Below, in pieces: positions 1-12,537 of a stretch of 64,000 nt of DNA. A program made the translations under genes and the position numbers. Each line of letters begins with the position of its first letter. Position 1 is the first letter of the stretch. The notes beneath the pieces are model-generated. The model searched no databases. It was not told where the DNA came from and saw only the letters and a list, made by a program, of their open reading frames with translations. The DNA lies in contig CAWISK010000008.1 of NCBI GenBank assembly GCA_963838805.1, forward strand, positions 1-64,000, read 5' to 3'. This stretch comes from CAVRQM01 sp963838805. GTDB taxonomy: Bacteria > Pseudomonadota > Alphaproteobacteria > Acetobacterales > Acetobacteraceae.

Positions 1-224
1 AGATGGAGGTCTGGGCGCTGGAGGCATATGGCGCCGCCTATACGTTGCAGGAGATGCTGACGGTGAAATCCGACGACGTATCGGGTCGCACCAAGGTCTA
101 TGAGGCGATCGTGCGCGAGCAGGACACGTTCGAGGCCGGCATACCCGAGAGCTTCAACGTTCTGGTCAAGGAGCTGAAATCGCTTGGCCTCAACGTGGAT
201 CTCGACAACATGCGCGCGATCTGA
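1..224 (+). CDS. rpoB: RNA polymerase beta subunit, C-terminal end (partial)
   Basis: This is the last ~73 codons of RpoB; the start lies outside the window. The reading frame begins at base 3 and ends at TGA 222-224. The sequence carries the conserved C-terminal segment of beta: WALEAYGAAYTLQEMLTVKSD, a DDVSGRTKVYEAI stretch, and the ESFNVLVKELKSLGL segment that packs against beta-prime. RpoB and RpoC form the catalytic core of RNA polymerase. The gene is followed after 94 bases by rpoC on the same strand, the usual rpoBC pairing. Nothing is odd in the visible part. Confidence 0.97.
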   Translation, partial: MEVWALEAYGAAYTLQEMLTVKSDDVSGRTKVYEAIVREQDTFEAGIPESFNVLVKELKSLGLNVDLDNMRAI

Positions 225-318
225 GGCGCGCGATCCTGACTACGAGTCTTCTGTCGCGGCGACCGGTCCGGGTGCATCGCACCCGGCCGGCCGGCCGCCT
301 TTGCGAGGTGATCGGCGC

Positions 319-4490
<4,172 letters not shown>

Positions 4491-4523
4491 GCGGCGCGTT
4501 CATCCGCGCGGTTTGTCGGAAAG

Positions 4524-4553
4524 GGCTGGCACCGGAGGCGGTGCCAGCCTTTT
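4524..4553 (+). terminator. Rho-independent terminator after rpoBC
   Basis: A perfect 11-bp stem (GGCTGGCACCG, 4524-4534; CGGTGCCAGCC, 4539-4549) closes a GAGG tetraloop and is followed directly by TTTT and CTCTT. It lies 33 bases after the rpoC stop and before the rpsL promoter. It should therefore end the rpoBC transcript and separate it from the str/S10 cluster. Confidence 0.93.
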
Positions 4554-4590
4554 CTCTTACCCGGAGACGGGCCCGAGAGCGGCAAGCCTG

Positions 4591-4619
4591 TTGACTCCCC
4601 CCGCCCCAGCCCGTAGATA
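4591..4619 (+). promoter_or_regulatory. Sigma-70-type promoter for rpsL
   Basis: The -35 element TTGACT (4591-4596) and the -10 element TAGATA (4614-4619) are separated by exactly 17 bases. The promoter lies between the rpoC terminator and rpsL and is the strongest promoter-like sequence in the interval. Transcription would start near 4626. Confidence 0.8.
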
Positions 4620-4803
4620 GCCGCCTCTCAGCCGCGCCCGCACGTTCGGGCCGGCTGTCGTTTGCAGGCACCGAAGCGTGCGGCGCCGCGGCCTTCATCC
4701 CGATGGGACAGGTCGCCCAGGCCGCCTGCGTTGGCCAAACCCGCCTCGTGGGGCAATGCCTCACGCGGCGCACGTGCGTATGGATGGACCGAACAGAGGG
4801 CTC
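4620..4803 (+). other. Long untranslated leader of rpsL
   Basis: About 180 bases separate the predicted transcription start from the rpsL ATG. I see no convincing small gene here. The only clear signal is the ribosome site AGAGGG just before the rpsL start. A leader this long could carry feedback control of the ribosomal operon, but I cannot identify a known element. Confidence 0.4.
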
Positions 4804-5175
4804 ATGCCGACCATCAACCAGCTGATCGCTCACGGGCGCGAGCCCGCGGCCAAGCGCAACAAGGTACCGGCCCTGCAGGGCTGCCCGCAGAAGCGCGGCG
4901 TCTGCACCCGCGTCTATACGACGACCCCGAAGAAGCCGAACTCGGCGCTGCGCAAGGTCGCCAAGGTGCGGCTGACCAACGGCTACGAGGTCGTGAGCTA
5001 CATCCCCGGCGAGGGCCACAACCTGCAGGAACATAGCGTCGTGCTGATCCGCGGCGGGCGCGTAAAGGACCTGCCGGGCGTGCGCTACCACATCCTGCGT
5101 GGCGTGCTCGACACGCAGGGCATCGCCAAGCGCCGCCAGCGCCGTTCGCTGTACGGCGCGAAGCGGCCGAAGTAA
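4804..5175 (+). CDS. rpsL: 30S ribosomal protein S12
   Basis: S12 sits at the decoding centre of the small subunit. The 123-residue product is normal in length and includes the universal CPQKRGVCTRVYTTTPKKPN segment and the later GRVKDLPGVRYH loop. Lysine is present at the classical streptomycin-resistance position (PKKPNS), so this copy has the sensitive form there. ATG 4804 is preceded by AGAGGG. It is the first gene after the 4591-4619 promoter and is followed by rpsG after 15 bases. Confidence 0.98.
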   Translation: MPTINQLIAHGREPAAKRNKVPALQGCPQKRGVCTRVYTTTPKKPNSALRKVAKVRLTNGYEVVSYIPGEGHNLQEHSVVLIRGGRVKDLPGVRYHILRGVLDTQGIAKRRQRRSLYGAKRPK

Positions 5176-5190
5176 GAGGGAGGGGCACGC

Positions 5191-5668
5191 ATGAGCCGCC
5201 GCCGTCGCGCGACCAAGCGCGAGATCCTGCCGGACGCGAAGTTCGGCGATGTCGTCATCAGCCGTTTCATGAACGCGCTGATGTACGACGGCAAGAAGTC
5301 CGCCGCCGAGGGTATCGTCTATGGCGCGCTCGATGTCATGAAGAAGCGCGGCGGTAGCCAGTCCGATCCTGTGCGCATGTTCCACGAGGCGCTGGACAAC
5401 GTGAAGCCCTCGGTCGAGGTGCGCAGCCGGCGCGTCGGCGGGCGCCACCTATCAGGTGCCCGTCGAGGTGCGCACCGAGCGCCGGCAGGCGCTGGCGATC
5501 CGCTGGATCATCGACTCGGCGCGCAAGCGCGGCGAGCACACGATGGAAGACCGGCTGAGCAACGAGTTGCTGGACGCAGTGAACAACCGCGGTGCCGCGG
5601 TGAAGAAGCGTGAGGATACCCATCGGATGGCCGAGGCCAACAAGGCCTTCAGCCACTACCGCTGGTAG
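5191..5668 (+). CDS. rpsG: 30S ribosomal protein S7 (apparent +1 frame break)
   Basis: S7 nucleates assembly of the 30S head. It starts at ATG 5191 after a purine-rich GAGGGAGGGG ribosome site (MSRRRRATKREILPD). The frame breaks at GGG 5440-5442, inside the expected RVGGATYQVPVEVR. Skipping one G restores the frame through HRMAEANKAFSHYRW to TAG 5666-5668, about 158 residues, normal for S7. S7 is essential, so the break is most likely an artefact. fusA, the usual next gene, is missing: tuf follows after 56 bases. Confidence 0.93.
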
Positions 5669-5724
5669 AGAACAGACGAACACCCCAAACCCCGACCGAG
5701 ACTGAGCGGGCACGGAGAACGACG

Positions 5725-6912
5725 ATGGCCAAGGCGAAATTCGAGCGCAACAAGCCGCACTGCAATATCGGCACGATCGGCCATGTGGACCATGGCAAGA
5801 CGTCGCTGACGGCTGCCATTACCAAGGTGCTGGCAAAGAGCGGCGGTGCGACCTTCACCGCCTATGACCAGATCGACAAGGCACCCGAGGAGCGGGCGCG
5901 CGGCATCACGATCTCGACCGCGCATGTCGAGTACGAGACGAAGAAGCGCCACTACGCGCATGTCGATTGCCCCGGCCACGCCGACTACGTGAAGAACATG
6001 ATCACGGGTGCGGCACAAATGGACGGTGCGATCCTGGTGGTCTCGGCCGCCGACGGCCCGATGCCGCAGACCCGCGAGCACATCCTGCTGGCGCGTCAGG
6101 TTGGCGTGCCGGCGCTGGTGGTGTTCCTCAACAAATGCGACATCGCCGATCCCGACCTGCTGGAGCTGGTCGAGCTGGAGGTGCGCGAGCTGCTGAGCAG
6201 CTACAATTTCCCGGGCGACGACATTCCGATCATCCACGGCTCGGCGACCTGCGCGCTGGAGGACAAGCAGCCGGAACTCGGCGAGCAGGCGGTCCTGAAG
6301 CTGATGGAAGCGGTGGACAACTACATCCCGCAGCCGGAGCGTCCGAAGGACAAGCCGTTCCTGATGCCGATCGAGGACGTATTCTCGATTTCGGGTCGCG
6401 GCACAGTGGTGACGGGTCGCGTCGAGCGCGGCGTGGTCAAGGTCGGCGAGGAAGTCGAGATCGTCGGGCTGAAGGACACCGTCAAGACGATCGTCACCGG
6501 CGTGGAAATGTTCCGCAAGCTGCTGGATCAGGGCGAGGCGGGCGACAATATCGGCGCGCTGCTGCGCGGCACCAAGCGCGAGGACGTGGAGCGCGGCCAG
6601 GTGCTGGCCAAGCCCGGCACGATCACGCCGCACAAGCAGTTCAAGGCCGAGAGCTATATCCTGACCAAGGAGGAGGGCGGTCGCCACACCCCGTTCTTCA
6701 CCAACTACCGGCCGCAATTCTATTTCCGGACCACCGATGTGACGGGCATCGTCACTCTGCCCGAGGGCGTCGAGATGGTGATGCCGGGCGACAACGTGTC
6801 GATGGACATCGAGCTGATCCAGCCGATCGCCATGGACGAGGGGCTGCGCTTCGCCATCCGCGAGGGTGGGCGGACGGTCGGCGCCGGCGTGGTCGCGAAG
6901 ATCGAGGCGTAA
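5725..6912 (+). CDS. tuf: Elongation factor Tu
   Basis: EF-Tu is the GTPase that delivers aminoacyl-tRNA to the ribosome. The 395-residue product is intact and has all GTPase motifs: GHVDHGKT near residue 18, RGITI in switch I, DCPGHADY in switch II, NKCD, and an SAT-type G5. Domains 2 and 3 follow, with the VFSISGRGTVVTGRVERG segment and the usual KIEA-type end. It stands between rpsG and rpsJ and so joins the str and S10 gene groups. Only this one tuf copy lies in the window. Confidence 0.98.
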   Translation: MAKAKFERNKPHCNIGTIGHVDHGKTSLTAAITKVLAKSGGATFTAYDQIDKAPEERARGITISTAHVEYETKKRHYAHVDCPGHADYVKNMITGAAQMDGAILVVSAADGPMPQTREHILLARQVGVPALVVFLNKCDIADPDLLELVELEVRELLSSYNFPGDDIPIIHGSATCALEDKQPELGEQAVLKLMEAVDNYIPQPERPKDKPFLMPIEDVFSISGRGTVVTGRVERGVVKVGEEVEIVGLKDTVKTIVTGVEMFRKLLDQGEAGDNIGALLRGTKREDVERGQVLAKPGTITPHKQFKAESYILTKEEGGRHTPFFTNYRPQFYFRTTDVTGIVTLPEGVEMVMPGDNVSMDIELIQPIAMDEGLRFAIREGGRTVGAGVVAKIEA

Positions 6913-6948
6913 GGTCGGCCAACGGCAGACGGATAAGAAGACAGGCTC

Positions 6949-7257
6949 ATGGACAACCAGAACATCCGCATACGCCTGAAGGCGTACGATCACCGCGTGC
7001 TGGACAACAGCACGAAGGAGATCGTGAACACCGCCAAGCGCACGGGTGCGCGGGTTCGGGGGCCGATTCCGCTGCCGACGCATATCGAGCGGTTCACGGT
7101 GAACCGGTCGCCGCATGTGGACAAGAAGAGCCGTGAGCAGTTCGAGATCCGCACGCACCGGCGTCTGCTCGACATCGTCGAGCCGACGCCGCAGACGGTG
7201 GACGCACTGATGAAGCTCGACCTCGCGGCGGGCGTGGACGTCGAGATCAAGATCTAA
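6949..7257 (+). CDS. rpsJ: 30S ribosomal protein S10
   Basis: S10 is a 30S head protein and also the NusE partner in antitermination. The 102-residue product is complete and has the conserved IRIRLKAYDHRVLD opening, the RGPIPLPT loop and the SREQFEIRTHRRL segment. ATG 6949 was chosen because it starts the conserved N-terminus directly. It heads the S10 series and is followed after 58 bases by rplC. Confidence 0.98.
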   Translation: MDNQNIRIRLKAYDHRVLDNSTKEIVNTAKRTGARVRGPIPLPTHIERFTVNRSPHVDKKSREQFEIRTHRRLLDIVEPTPQTVDALMKLDLAAGVDVEIKI

Positions 7258-7315
7258 CCGGGTAATTGGCCTAAGAACCTCCGGAACTCCGGACGTTCCT
7301 CTGGGAAAGAATGAG

Positions 7316-8002
7316 ATGAGAACGGGACTTTTGGCGAAAAAGCTGGGCATGACCCGGCTGTTCAGGGACGACGGCACGCATGTGCCGGTCACGGTGCTGC
7401 ATCTGGATCAGGTGCAGGTCGTGTCCGTGCGAACGCGGGAGCGCGACGGCTATAGCGCCGTGCAGCTTGGCTGGGGCCGCGCCCGCGTGAAGAACGTGAG
7501 CCAGCCGAACCGCGGCCATTTCGCCGCGGCGAAGGTGGAGCCGAAAGCGAAGCTGCGTGAGTTCCGCGTCGATGCCGAGGCCTTGCTGGAGCCTGGGGCG
7601 ACGCTGTCGGCCGCGCATTTCGCGGTGGGCCAGCGTGTGGATGTGTGCGGCACCAGCAAGGGCAAGAGCTTCCAGGGTGTGATGAAGCGCTGGAACTTTG
7701 CCGGTCTGGAGGCAAGCCACGGCGTGTCGATCAGCCACCGCAGCCACGGCTCCACGGGCAACCGCCAGGACCCCGGCAAGACGTTCAAGAACAAGAAGAT
7801 GGCTGGTCACCTGGGCGTCGATCGCGTGACCACGCTCAACCTCGAAGTTGCGCTCGTGGATGCCGAGCGCGGGTTGCTGATGCTGAAGGGCGCGATACCC
7901 GGCGCCAAGGGCGGCTGGGTGCTGGTGCGTGACGCCATCAAGAAACCGCAACCCGAGGGTGCCGCCTACCCGGCGGCGCTGCTTGACGCGGCAGCTTCCT
8001 GA
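7316..8002 (+). CDS. rplC: 50S ribosomal protein L3
   Basis: L3 is an early-assembly protein of the 50S subunit that reaches toward the peptidyl transferase centre. The 228-residue product opens with MRTGLLAKKLGMTRLF and holds the conserved SHGSTGNRQDPGKTFKNKKM loop and the GAIPGAKGGWVLVRDA end. An ATG at 7311 is out of frame with the gene (it meets TGA at once), so ATG 7316 is the start. It is followed by rplD after 11 bases. Confidence 0.97.
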   Translation: MRTGLLAKKLGMTRLFRDDGTHVPVTVLHLDQVQVVSVRTRERDGYSAVQLGWGRARVKNVSQPNRGHFAAAKVEPKAKLREFRVDAEALLEPGATLSAAHFAVGQRVDVCGTSKGKSFQGVMKRWNFAGLEASHGVSISHRSHGSTGNRQDPGKTFKNKKMAGHLGVDRVTTLNLEVALVDAERGLLMLKGAIPGAKGGWVLVRDAIKKPQPEGAAYPAALLDAAAS

Positions 8003-8013
8003 GGATTTGGGAC

Positions 8014-8625
8014 ATGCAGATCGAGATCAGGACGCTGGATGGGGGCACGGCTGGCACGGCCGAGCTTCCGGACGCCATCTTCGCGGCCGAGCCGCGTGCC
8101 GACATCATGGCGCGGGTGGTGCATTGGCAGCAGGCGAAGCGCCGCGCCGGCACGCACAAGACGAAGGGCATGGGCGAGGTCAGCGGCACGACCAGGAAGC
8201 CCTATAAGCAGAAGGGCACCGGCAATGCGCGCCAGGGCAGCCTGCGGGCACCGCAATTCCGCACCGGCGGGCGGGTGCATGGGCCGGTGGTGCGCGACCA
8301 CGGCTATGATCTGCCGAAGAAGGTGCGGCGGCTGGGATTGATCTCGGCGCTGTCGCAGAAGCGGGCCGAGGGCAAGCTGGTCGTGCTCGATGCAGTGGCC
8401 GGTGCGAAGACCGGCGACCTGGCGCGGCAGATGCGTGCATTGGGCTGGGACTCGGCGCTGATCGTCGATCGCGCGGTCGATGTCGGCTTCCTGCGCGCCA
8501 GCCGGAACATCATCGGCATCGACGTGCTGCCGACGGTGGGTGCGAATGTCTATGACATCCTGCGCCACGACGTTCTGGCGGTGACCACCGCCGGGATCGA
8601 GGCGTTGCGGGAGCGACTGGCATGA
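8014..8625 (+). CDS. rplD: 50S ribosomal protein L4
   Basis: L4 lines the nascent peptide exit tunnel; in enterobacteria it also represses its own operon. The 203-residue protein carries the tunnel loop KPYKQKGTGNARQGSLRAPQ and a normal C-terminus. It ends in an ATGA overlap with rplW (8622-8625), which suggests translational coupling. I could not recognise an S10-type leader upstream of rpsJ, so L4 autoregulation cannot be claimed here. Confidence 0.97.
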   Translation: MQIEIRTLDGGTAGTAELPDAIFAAEPRADIMARVVHWQQAKRRAGTHKTKGMGEVSGTTRKPYKQKGTGNARQGSLRAPQFRTGGRVHGPVVRDHGYDLPKKVRRLGLISALSQKRAEGKLVVLDAVAGAKTGDLARQMRALGWDSALIVDRAVDVGFLRASRNIIGIDVLPTVGANVYDILRHDVLAVTTAGIEALRERLA

Positions 8626-8966
8626 GCGAGACGAAAACCACGGAGCGCGGGCGCAAGCCGAACGTGAAGCTGTCGCGCGAGGCGATGTACGAGATCCTCC
8701 GCAGCCCGGTTGTTACCGAAAAGGCGACATTGCTGGCCGAGCGGAACCAGGTTGCGTTCCGCGTGCGCAGCTCGGCCAACAAGCTGGAGATCAAGGCCGC
8801 GGTCGAGGGTCTGTTTGGCGTCACCGTGACCAGCGTCAACACGCTCATCACCAAAGGCAAGACGAAACGCTTCCGTGGTCGTCCCGGCCAGCGTTCGGAT
8901 GTGAAGAAGGCCTATGTGACATTGGCGCCCGGTCAGTCGATCGACCTGACCGCCGGCTTGCGGTGA
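8622..8966 (+). CDS. rplW: 50S ribosomal protein L23
   Basis: L23 surrounds the tunnel exit and is the docking site for trigger factor and SRP. The 114-residue product is slightly longer than the usual ~100 because of a short charged N-terminal tail (residues 1-20) before the conserved YEILRSPVVTEKATLL segment. ATG 8622 overlaps the rplD stop (ATGA). The tail could be real or the start could lie further in, but no better ATG precedes the core. Confidence 0.95.
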   Translation: MSETKTTERGRKPNVKLSREAMYEILRSPVVTEKATLLAERNQVAFRVRSSANKLEIKAAVEGLFGVTVTSVNTLITKGKTKRFRGRPGQRSDVKKAYVTLAPGQSIDLTAGLR

Positions 8967-8979
8967 CGGGATCCAGACG

Positions 8980-9813
8980 ATGGCACTGAAGCATTACAAC
9001 CCGGTCACGGCCAGCCTGCGCGGCACCATCCTTGTCGCGCGCGGCGAGTTGTGGAAAGGCAAGCCGGTCAAGAGCCTGACCGAGGGCAAGCACTCGTCGG
9101 GCGGTCGCAACAATCATGGTCGCATCACCAGCCGCTTTCGCGGCGGCGGCCACAAGCAGTCGTACCGCGTGATCGACTTCAAGCGGCGCAAGCGCGATGT
9201 GCAGGCAATTGTCGAGCGGCTGGAGTACGATCCGAACCGCACTGCCTTCATCGCCTTGATCCGCTACCAGGACGGCGAGCTGGCCTATATCCTGGCGCCG
9301 CAGCGGCTGCGCGCCGGCGATAGCGTGGTTTCCGCGTCGCGGGCCGACATCAAGCCCGGCAACGCGATGCCACTGGCGGCGATTCCGGTCGGCACGATCA
9401 TCCACAATGTCGAAATGAAGCAGGGTGCCGGAGGCAAGATCGCGCGCGCGGCCGGGCAGTATGCCCAACTGGTCGGCAAGGATGCCGGCTACGCGCAGAT
9501 CAAGCTGATGTCCGGCGAGCTGCGCATGGTGCGCGGCGAGTGCTGGGCGACGATCGGCGCGGTGTCCAACCCCGACAACGCCAACCAGCAACTCGGCAAG
9601 GCCGGGCGCAGCCGCTGGCTGGGTCGCCGCCCGCACAATCGCGGCGTGGTGATGAACCCGGTCGATCATCCACATGGCGGCGGCGAGGGTCGCACCTCGG
9701 GCGGTCGTCATCCCGTGACGCCGTGGGGCAAGCCGACCAAGGGATACAAGACGCGCGTGAACAAGCGGACGGACCGCCTGATCATCCGCAACCGCAGCAA
9801 GGGGAAGGGCTGA
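8980..9813 (+). CDS. rplB: 50S ribosomal protein L2
   Basis: L2 is needed for subunit association and peptidyl transferase activity. The 277-residue product is complete, with the RNA-binding GRNNHGRITSRFRGGGHK segment near the N-terminus and the conserved VVMNPVDHPHGGGEGRTSGG motif, including the essential histidine, near the C-terminus. It starts 13 bases after rplW and ends 2 bases before rpsS, so the genes are tightly packed. Confidence 0.98.
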   Translation: MALKHYNPVTASLRGTILVARGELWKGKPVKSLTEGKHSSGGRNNHGRITSRFRGGGHKQSYRVIDFKRRKRDVQAIVERLEYDPNRTAFIALIRYQDGELAYILAPQRLRAGDSVVSASRADIKPGNAMPLAAIPVGTIIHNVEMKQGAGGKIARAAGQYAQLVGKDAGYAQIKLMSGELRMVRGECWATIGAVSNPDNANQQLGKAGRSRWLGRRPHNRGVVMNPVDHPHGGGEGRTSGGRHPVTPWGKPTKGYKTRVNKRTDRLIIRNRSKGKG

Positions 9814-9815
9814 GC

Positions 9816-10094
9816 ATGGCTCGCTCCGTATGGAAAGGTCCGTTCGTCGACGGCTATCTGCTGAACAAGGCGGATGCGTCGAGGGCGTCGGGCCGCAACG
9901 AGATCATTCGCATCTGGTCGCGCCGCAGCACCATCCTGCCGCATTTCGTGGGACTGACCTTCGGCGTCTATAACGGTCACAAATTCCTGCCCGTGCAGGT
10001 GACGGAGAACATGGTGGGCCATAAGTTCGGCGAGTTCTCGCCGACGCGGACCTTCACCGGGCACTCGGCCGACAAGAAGGCGAAGCGAGGCTGA
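9816..10094 (+). CDS. rpsS: 30S ribosomal protein S19
   Basis: S19 is a 30S head protein near the A-site finger. The start ATG 9816 gives the conserved MARSVWKGPFVDGYLL opening; the open frame runs further upstream, but only into rplB. The product has 92 residues with the HKFGEFSPTRTFTGH end. It is followed by rplV with a 1-base gap. Confidence 0.97.
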   Translation: MARSVWKGPFVDGYLLNKADASRASGRNEIIRIWSRRSTILPHFVGLTFGVYNGHKFLPVQVTENMVGHKFGEFSPTRTFTGHSADKKAKRG

Positions 10095-10095
10095 C

Positions 10096-10521
10096 ATGAG
10101 CAAGCCGAACTATCCGCGGCCGCTGGCCGACACGGAAGCGCAGGCGATCGCGCGCAATATCCGCGTCAGCCCGCGCAAGCTCAATCTCGTGGCCGGTCTG
10201 ATCCGCAACAAGCCGGCCGCCGAGGCGGTGGCGACGCTGACCTTCAGCAAGCGGCGCATTGCGCAGCAAGTGCGCAAGACGCTGGAGAGTGCCATTGCGA
10301 ACGCCGAGAACAACCATCAGCTCGACGTCGATCGCCTGGTCGTTTCGCACGCCGAGGTCGGGCGGGCGGTGGTGATGAAGCGGTTTCACGCCCGCGGCCG
10401 CGGCCGGTCGTCGCGCATCGAGAAGTGGTTTTCGCATTTGAAGATCGTCGTCGTCGAACGCGCGCAGGACGCGCAGCCGGCCGGGCGCAGGGCGCGGCGC
10501 GACAGTGTGGGAGCCGCCTGA
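10096..10521 (+). CDS. rplV: 50S ribosomal protein L22
   Basis: L22 contributes the second tunnel-constriction loop and is a macrolide-resistance site. The 141-residue product has the N-terminal RNISVSPRKLNLVAG-like core (here ARNIRVSPRKLNLVAGLIR) and the extended loop MKRFHARGRGRSSRIEKW. The C-terminal tail (residues ~120-141) is basic and variable. It is followed by rpsC after 1 base. Confidence 0.97.
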   Translation: MSKPNYPRPLADTEAQAIARNIRVSPRKLNLVAGLIRNKPAAEAVATLTFSKRRIAQQVRKTLESAIANAENNHQLDVDRLVVSHAEVGRAVVMKRFHARGRGRSSRIEKWFSHLKIVVVERAQDAQPAGRRARRDSVGAA

Positions 10522-10522
10522 G

Positions 10523-11200
10523 ATGGGTCACAAGGTCAATCCGATCGGGCTGCGGCTCGGTATCAATCGCACCTGGGACAGCCGCTGGTTCGCCGGATCG
10601 GATTACGCGACGCTGCTGCACGATGATCTGGCGCTGCGGAAGAAATTGCGTGCCCGCCTATCCGGCGCAGGTGTGTCGCGGGTGGTGATCGAGCGCCCGG
10701 CGAAGAAGCCGCGGGTGACGATCTATGCGGCACGTCCGGGGGTGGTGATCGGCAAGAAGGGCCAGGACATCGAGAACCTGCGCAAGGAGCTTGCCAAGGC
10801 CGCGAACGCCGAGGTCTCGCTGAACATTGTGGAGATCCGCAAGCCCGAGATCGACGCGCAACTGGTGGCCGAGAACATCGCCCAGCAGCTGGAGCGCCGG
10901 GTGGCGTTTCGCCGGGCGATGAAGCGGGCGGTGCAATCGGCGATGCGTCTCGGCGCGCAGGGTATCCGCATCAATTGCGGCGGCCGGCTGGGTGGTGCCG
11001 AGATTGCCCGTGTCGAGTGGTATCGCGAGGGGCGCGTGCCGCTGCACACGCTACGTGCGGACGTCGATTTCGGCATTGCCACGGCCAAGACCACGTACGG
11101 GACCTGCGGCGTGAAGGTCTGGATCTTCAAGGGCGAGATCCTCGCACACGACCCGCTGGCGCAGGACCGCCGCGCCGCCGAACAAGCGCCGCAGCGGTAA
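10523..11200 (+). CDS. rpsC: 30S ribosomal protein S3
   Basis: S3 forms part of the mRNA entry channel. The start ATG 10523 gives MGHKVNPIGLRLGINRTW, the canonical opening. A KH domain (GVVIGKKGQDIENLRKEL) lies around residues 60-110 and the C-terminal S3 domain ends in the TYGTCGVKVWIFKGEIL segment. Length is 225 residues, normal. The short tail after that segment is variable. Confidence 0.98.
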   Translation: MGHKVNPIGLRLGINRTWDSRWFAGSDYATLLHDDLALRKKLRARLSGAGVSRVVIERPAKKPRVTIYAARPGVVIGKKGQDIENLRKELAKAANAEVSLNIVEIRKPEIDAQLVAENIAQQLERRVAFRRAMKRAVQSAMRLGAQGIRINCGGRLGGAEIARVEWYREGRVPLHTLRADVDFGIATAKTTYGTCGVKVWIFKGEILAHDPLAQDRRAAEQAPQR

Positions 11201-11210
11201 GGAGGGGATC

Positions 11211-11627
11211 ATGCTTTCTCCGAAGCGCACGAAATATCGCAAGGCGCACAAGGGCCGCATTCACGGCCTGTCGAAGGGCGGCACGGCACTCAATTTCGGC
11301 CAGTTCGGGCTGAAGGCGCTGGAGCCGGAGCGCGTGACGGCGCGGCAGATCGAGGCCGCGCGCCGCGCCATCACCCGCGCCATGAAGCGCGCCGGCCGGG
11401 TATGGATCCGCATCTTCCCGGACGTGCCAGTGTCGCAGAAGCCGCAGGAAGTGCGCATGGGGTCCGGCAAGGGCGCTCCCGAGTTCTGGGTGTGCCGTGT
11501 CAAGCCGGGTCGGATCATGTTCGAGATTGACGGCGTGGCGCCGGAACTGGCGCGCGAGGCGCTGACGCTCGGGGCCGCGAAGCTGCCGATCAAGACGAAG
11601 TTCATCGCCCGCATCGGGGATGCCTGA
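11211..11627 (+). CDS. rplP: 50S ribosomal protein L16
   Basis: L16 helps position A-site tRNA on the 50S subunit. The 138-residue product opens with MLSPKRTKYRKAHKGR and contains the conserved GSGKGAPEFWVCRVKPGRIM segment. A ribosome site AAGGAGGGG lies just upstream (11199-11207). It is followed by rpmC after 1 base. Confidence 0.98.
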   Translation: MLSPKRTKYRKAHKGRIHGLSKGGTALNFGQFGLKALEPERVTARQIEAARRAITRAMKRAGRVWIRIFPDVPVSQKPQEVRMGSGKGAPEFWVCRVKPGRIMFEIDGVAPELAREALTLGAAKLPIKTKFIARIGDA

Positions 11628-11628
11628 C

Positions 11629-11847
11629 ATGGCAAAAGACACCAAGCCTGCCGATGTGCGCGCCAAGACCCCTGACCAGCTGAAGCAGTCGCTGCTCGAT
11701 CTTCGGCGCGAGCAGTTCAACCTGCGATTTCAGCGGGCGACCGGGCAGAATGAGGGCGTGGGCCGCGTGCGCGCGGTACGTCGCGACATTGCCCGCGTGA
11801 AGACCATTCTGGGGGAGAAGCAACGCCTCTCCTCCGCCAAGGCTTGA
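11629..11847 (+). CDS. rpmC: 50S ribosomal protein L29
   Basis: L29 is a small helical protein next to L23 at the tunnel exit. The start ATG 11629 gives MAKDTKPADVRAKTPDQL; another in-frame ATG at 11620 would overlap rplP and is less likely. The 72-residue product keeps the typical LRREQFNLRFQRATGQ and RRDIARVKTIL helices. Confidence 0.95.
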   Translation: MAKDTKPADVRAKTPDQLKQSLLDLRREQFNLRFQRATGQNEGVGRVRAVRRDIARVKTILGEKQRLSSAKA

Positions 11848-11876
11848 GGAGAGCCCATGTTTAGGAGAGTGGGGCG

Positions 11877-12158
11877 ATGCCCAAGCGTATCCTGACCGGA
11901 CGGGTCACCAGCGACAAGATGGACAAGACCGTGACGGTCCTGGTCGATCGCCGCGTGATGCACCCGCTGTACAAGAAGTTCATCCGCCGCTCGAAGAAAT
12001 ACGCGGCGCATGACGAGGCGAACCTGTGCCACGAGGGCGACACGGTGCGCATCGAGGAGTGCCCGCCGATCAGCAAGCGCAAGGCGTGGCTGGTGATCGA
12101 GCGCAACGGCGAGCCGGTCGGCGCCGAAGCGCCGGCGCCGGCCGCTTCGCAGGCGTGA
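11877..12158 (+). CDS. rpsQ: 30S ribosomal protein S17
   Basis: S17 is an early 30S binder with an OB fold. ATG 11877 follows a TAGGAGAG ribosome site. The core MPKRILTGRVTSDKMDKTVT through CPPISKRKAWLVIE is typical. Beyond residue ~80 there is a short Ala/Pro-rich tail, so at 93 residues it is a little longer than the usual 80-88. Confidence 0.96.
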   Translation: MPKRILTGRVTSDKMDKTVTVLVDRRVMHPLYKKFIRRSKKYAAHDEANLCHEGDTVRIEECPPISKRKAWLVIERNGEPVGAEAPAPAASQA

Positions 12159-12168
12159 GGGGGCGGGC

Positions 12169-12537
12169 ATGATCTCGGTCGAGAGCAACCTCGAAGTGGC
12201 CGACAATTCCGGCGCGCGTCGGGTGCAGTGCATCAAGGTGCTGGGCGGATCGAAGCGCAAGACCGCCTCGGTCGGCGACGTGATCGTGGTGTCGGTGAAG
12301 GATGCGATCCCGCGCGGCAAGGTAAAGAAGGGCGACGTGCATCAGGCGGTGATCGTGCGCACGGCCTATCCCGTGCGTCGCGCCGATGGCAGCGCAATCC
12401 GCTTCGACCGCAATGCCGCGGTGCTGATCAACAAGCAGCAGGAGCCGATCGGAACCCGCATCTTCGGACCGGTGGTGCGCGAGCTGCGGGCGCGGCGGTT
12501 CATGAAGATCATCTCGCTGGCGCCGGAGGTGCTGTGA
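12169..12537 (+). CDS. rplN: 50S ribosomal protein L14
   Basis: L14 forms part of an intersubunit bridge and binds RsfS. The 122-residue product is complete: MISVESNLEVADNSGARRVQ at the start, the conserved RADGSAIRFDRNAAVLIN segment and an ISLAPEVL end. The stop overlaps the rplX start (TGATG, 12535-12539), which suggests coupled translation. Confidence 0.98.
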   Translation: MISVESNLEVADNSGARRVQCIKVLGGSKRKTASVGDVIVVSVKDAIPRGKVKKGDVHQAVIVRTAYPVRRADGSAIRFDRNAAVLINKQQEPIGTRIFGPVVRELRARRFMKIISLAPEVL

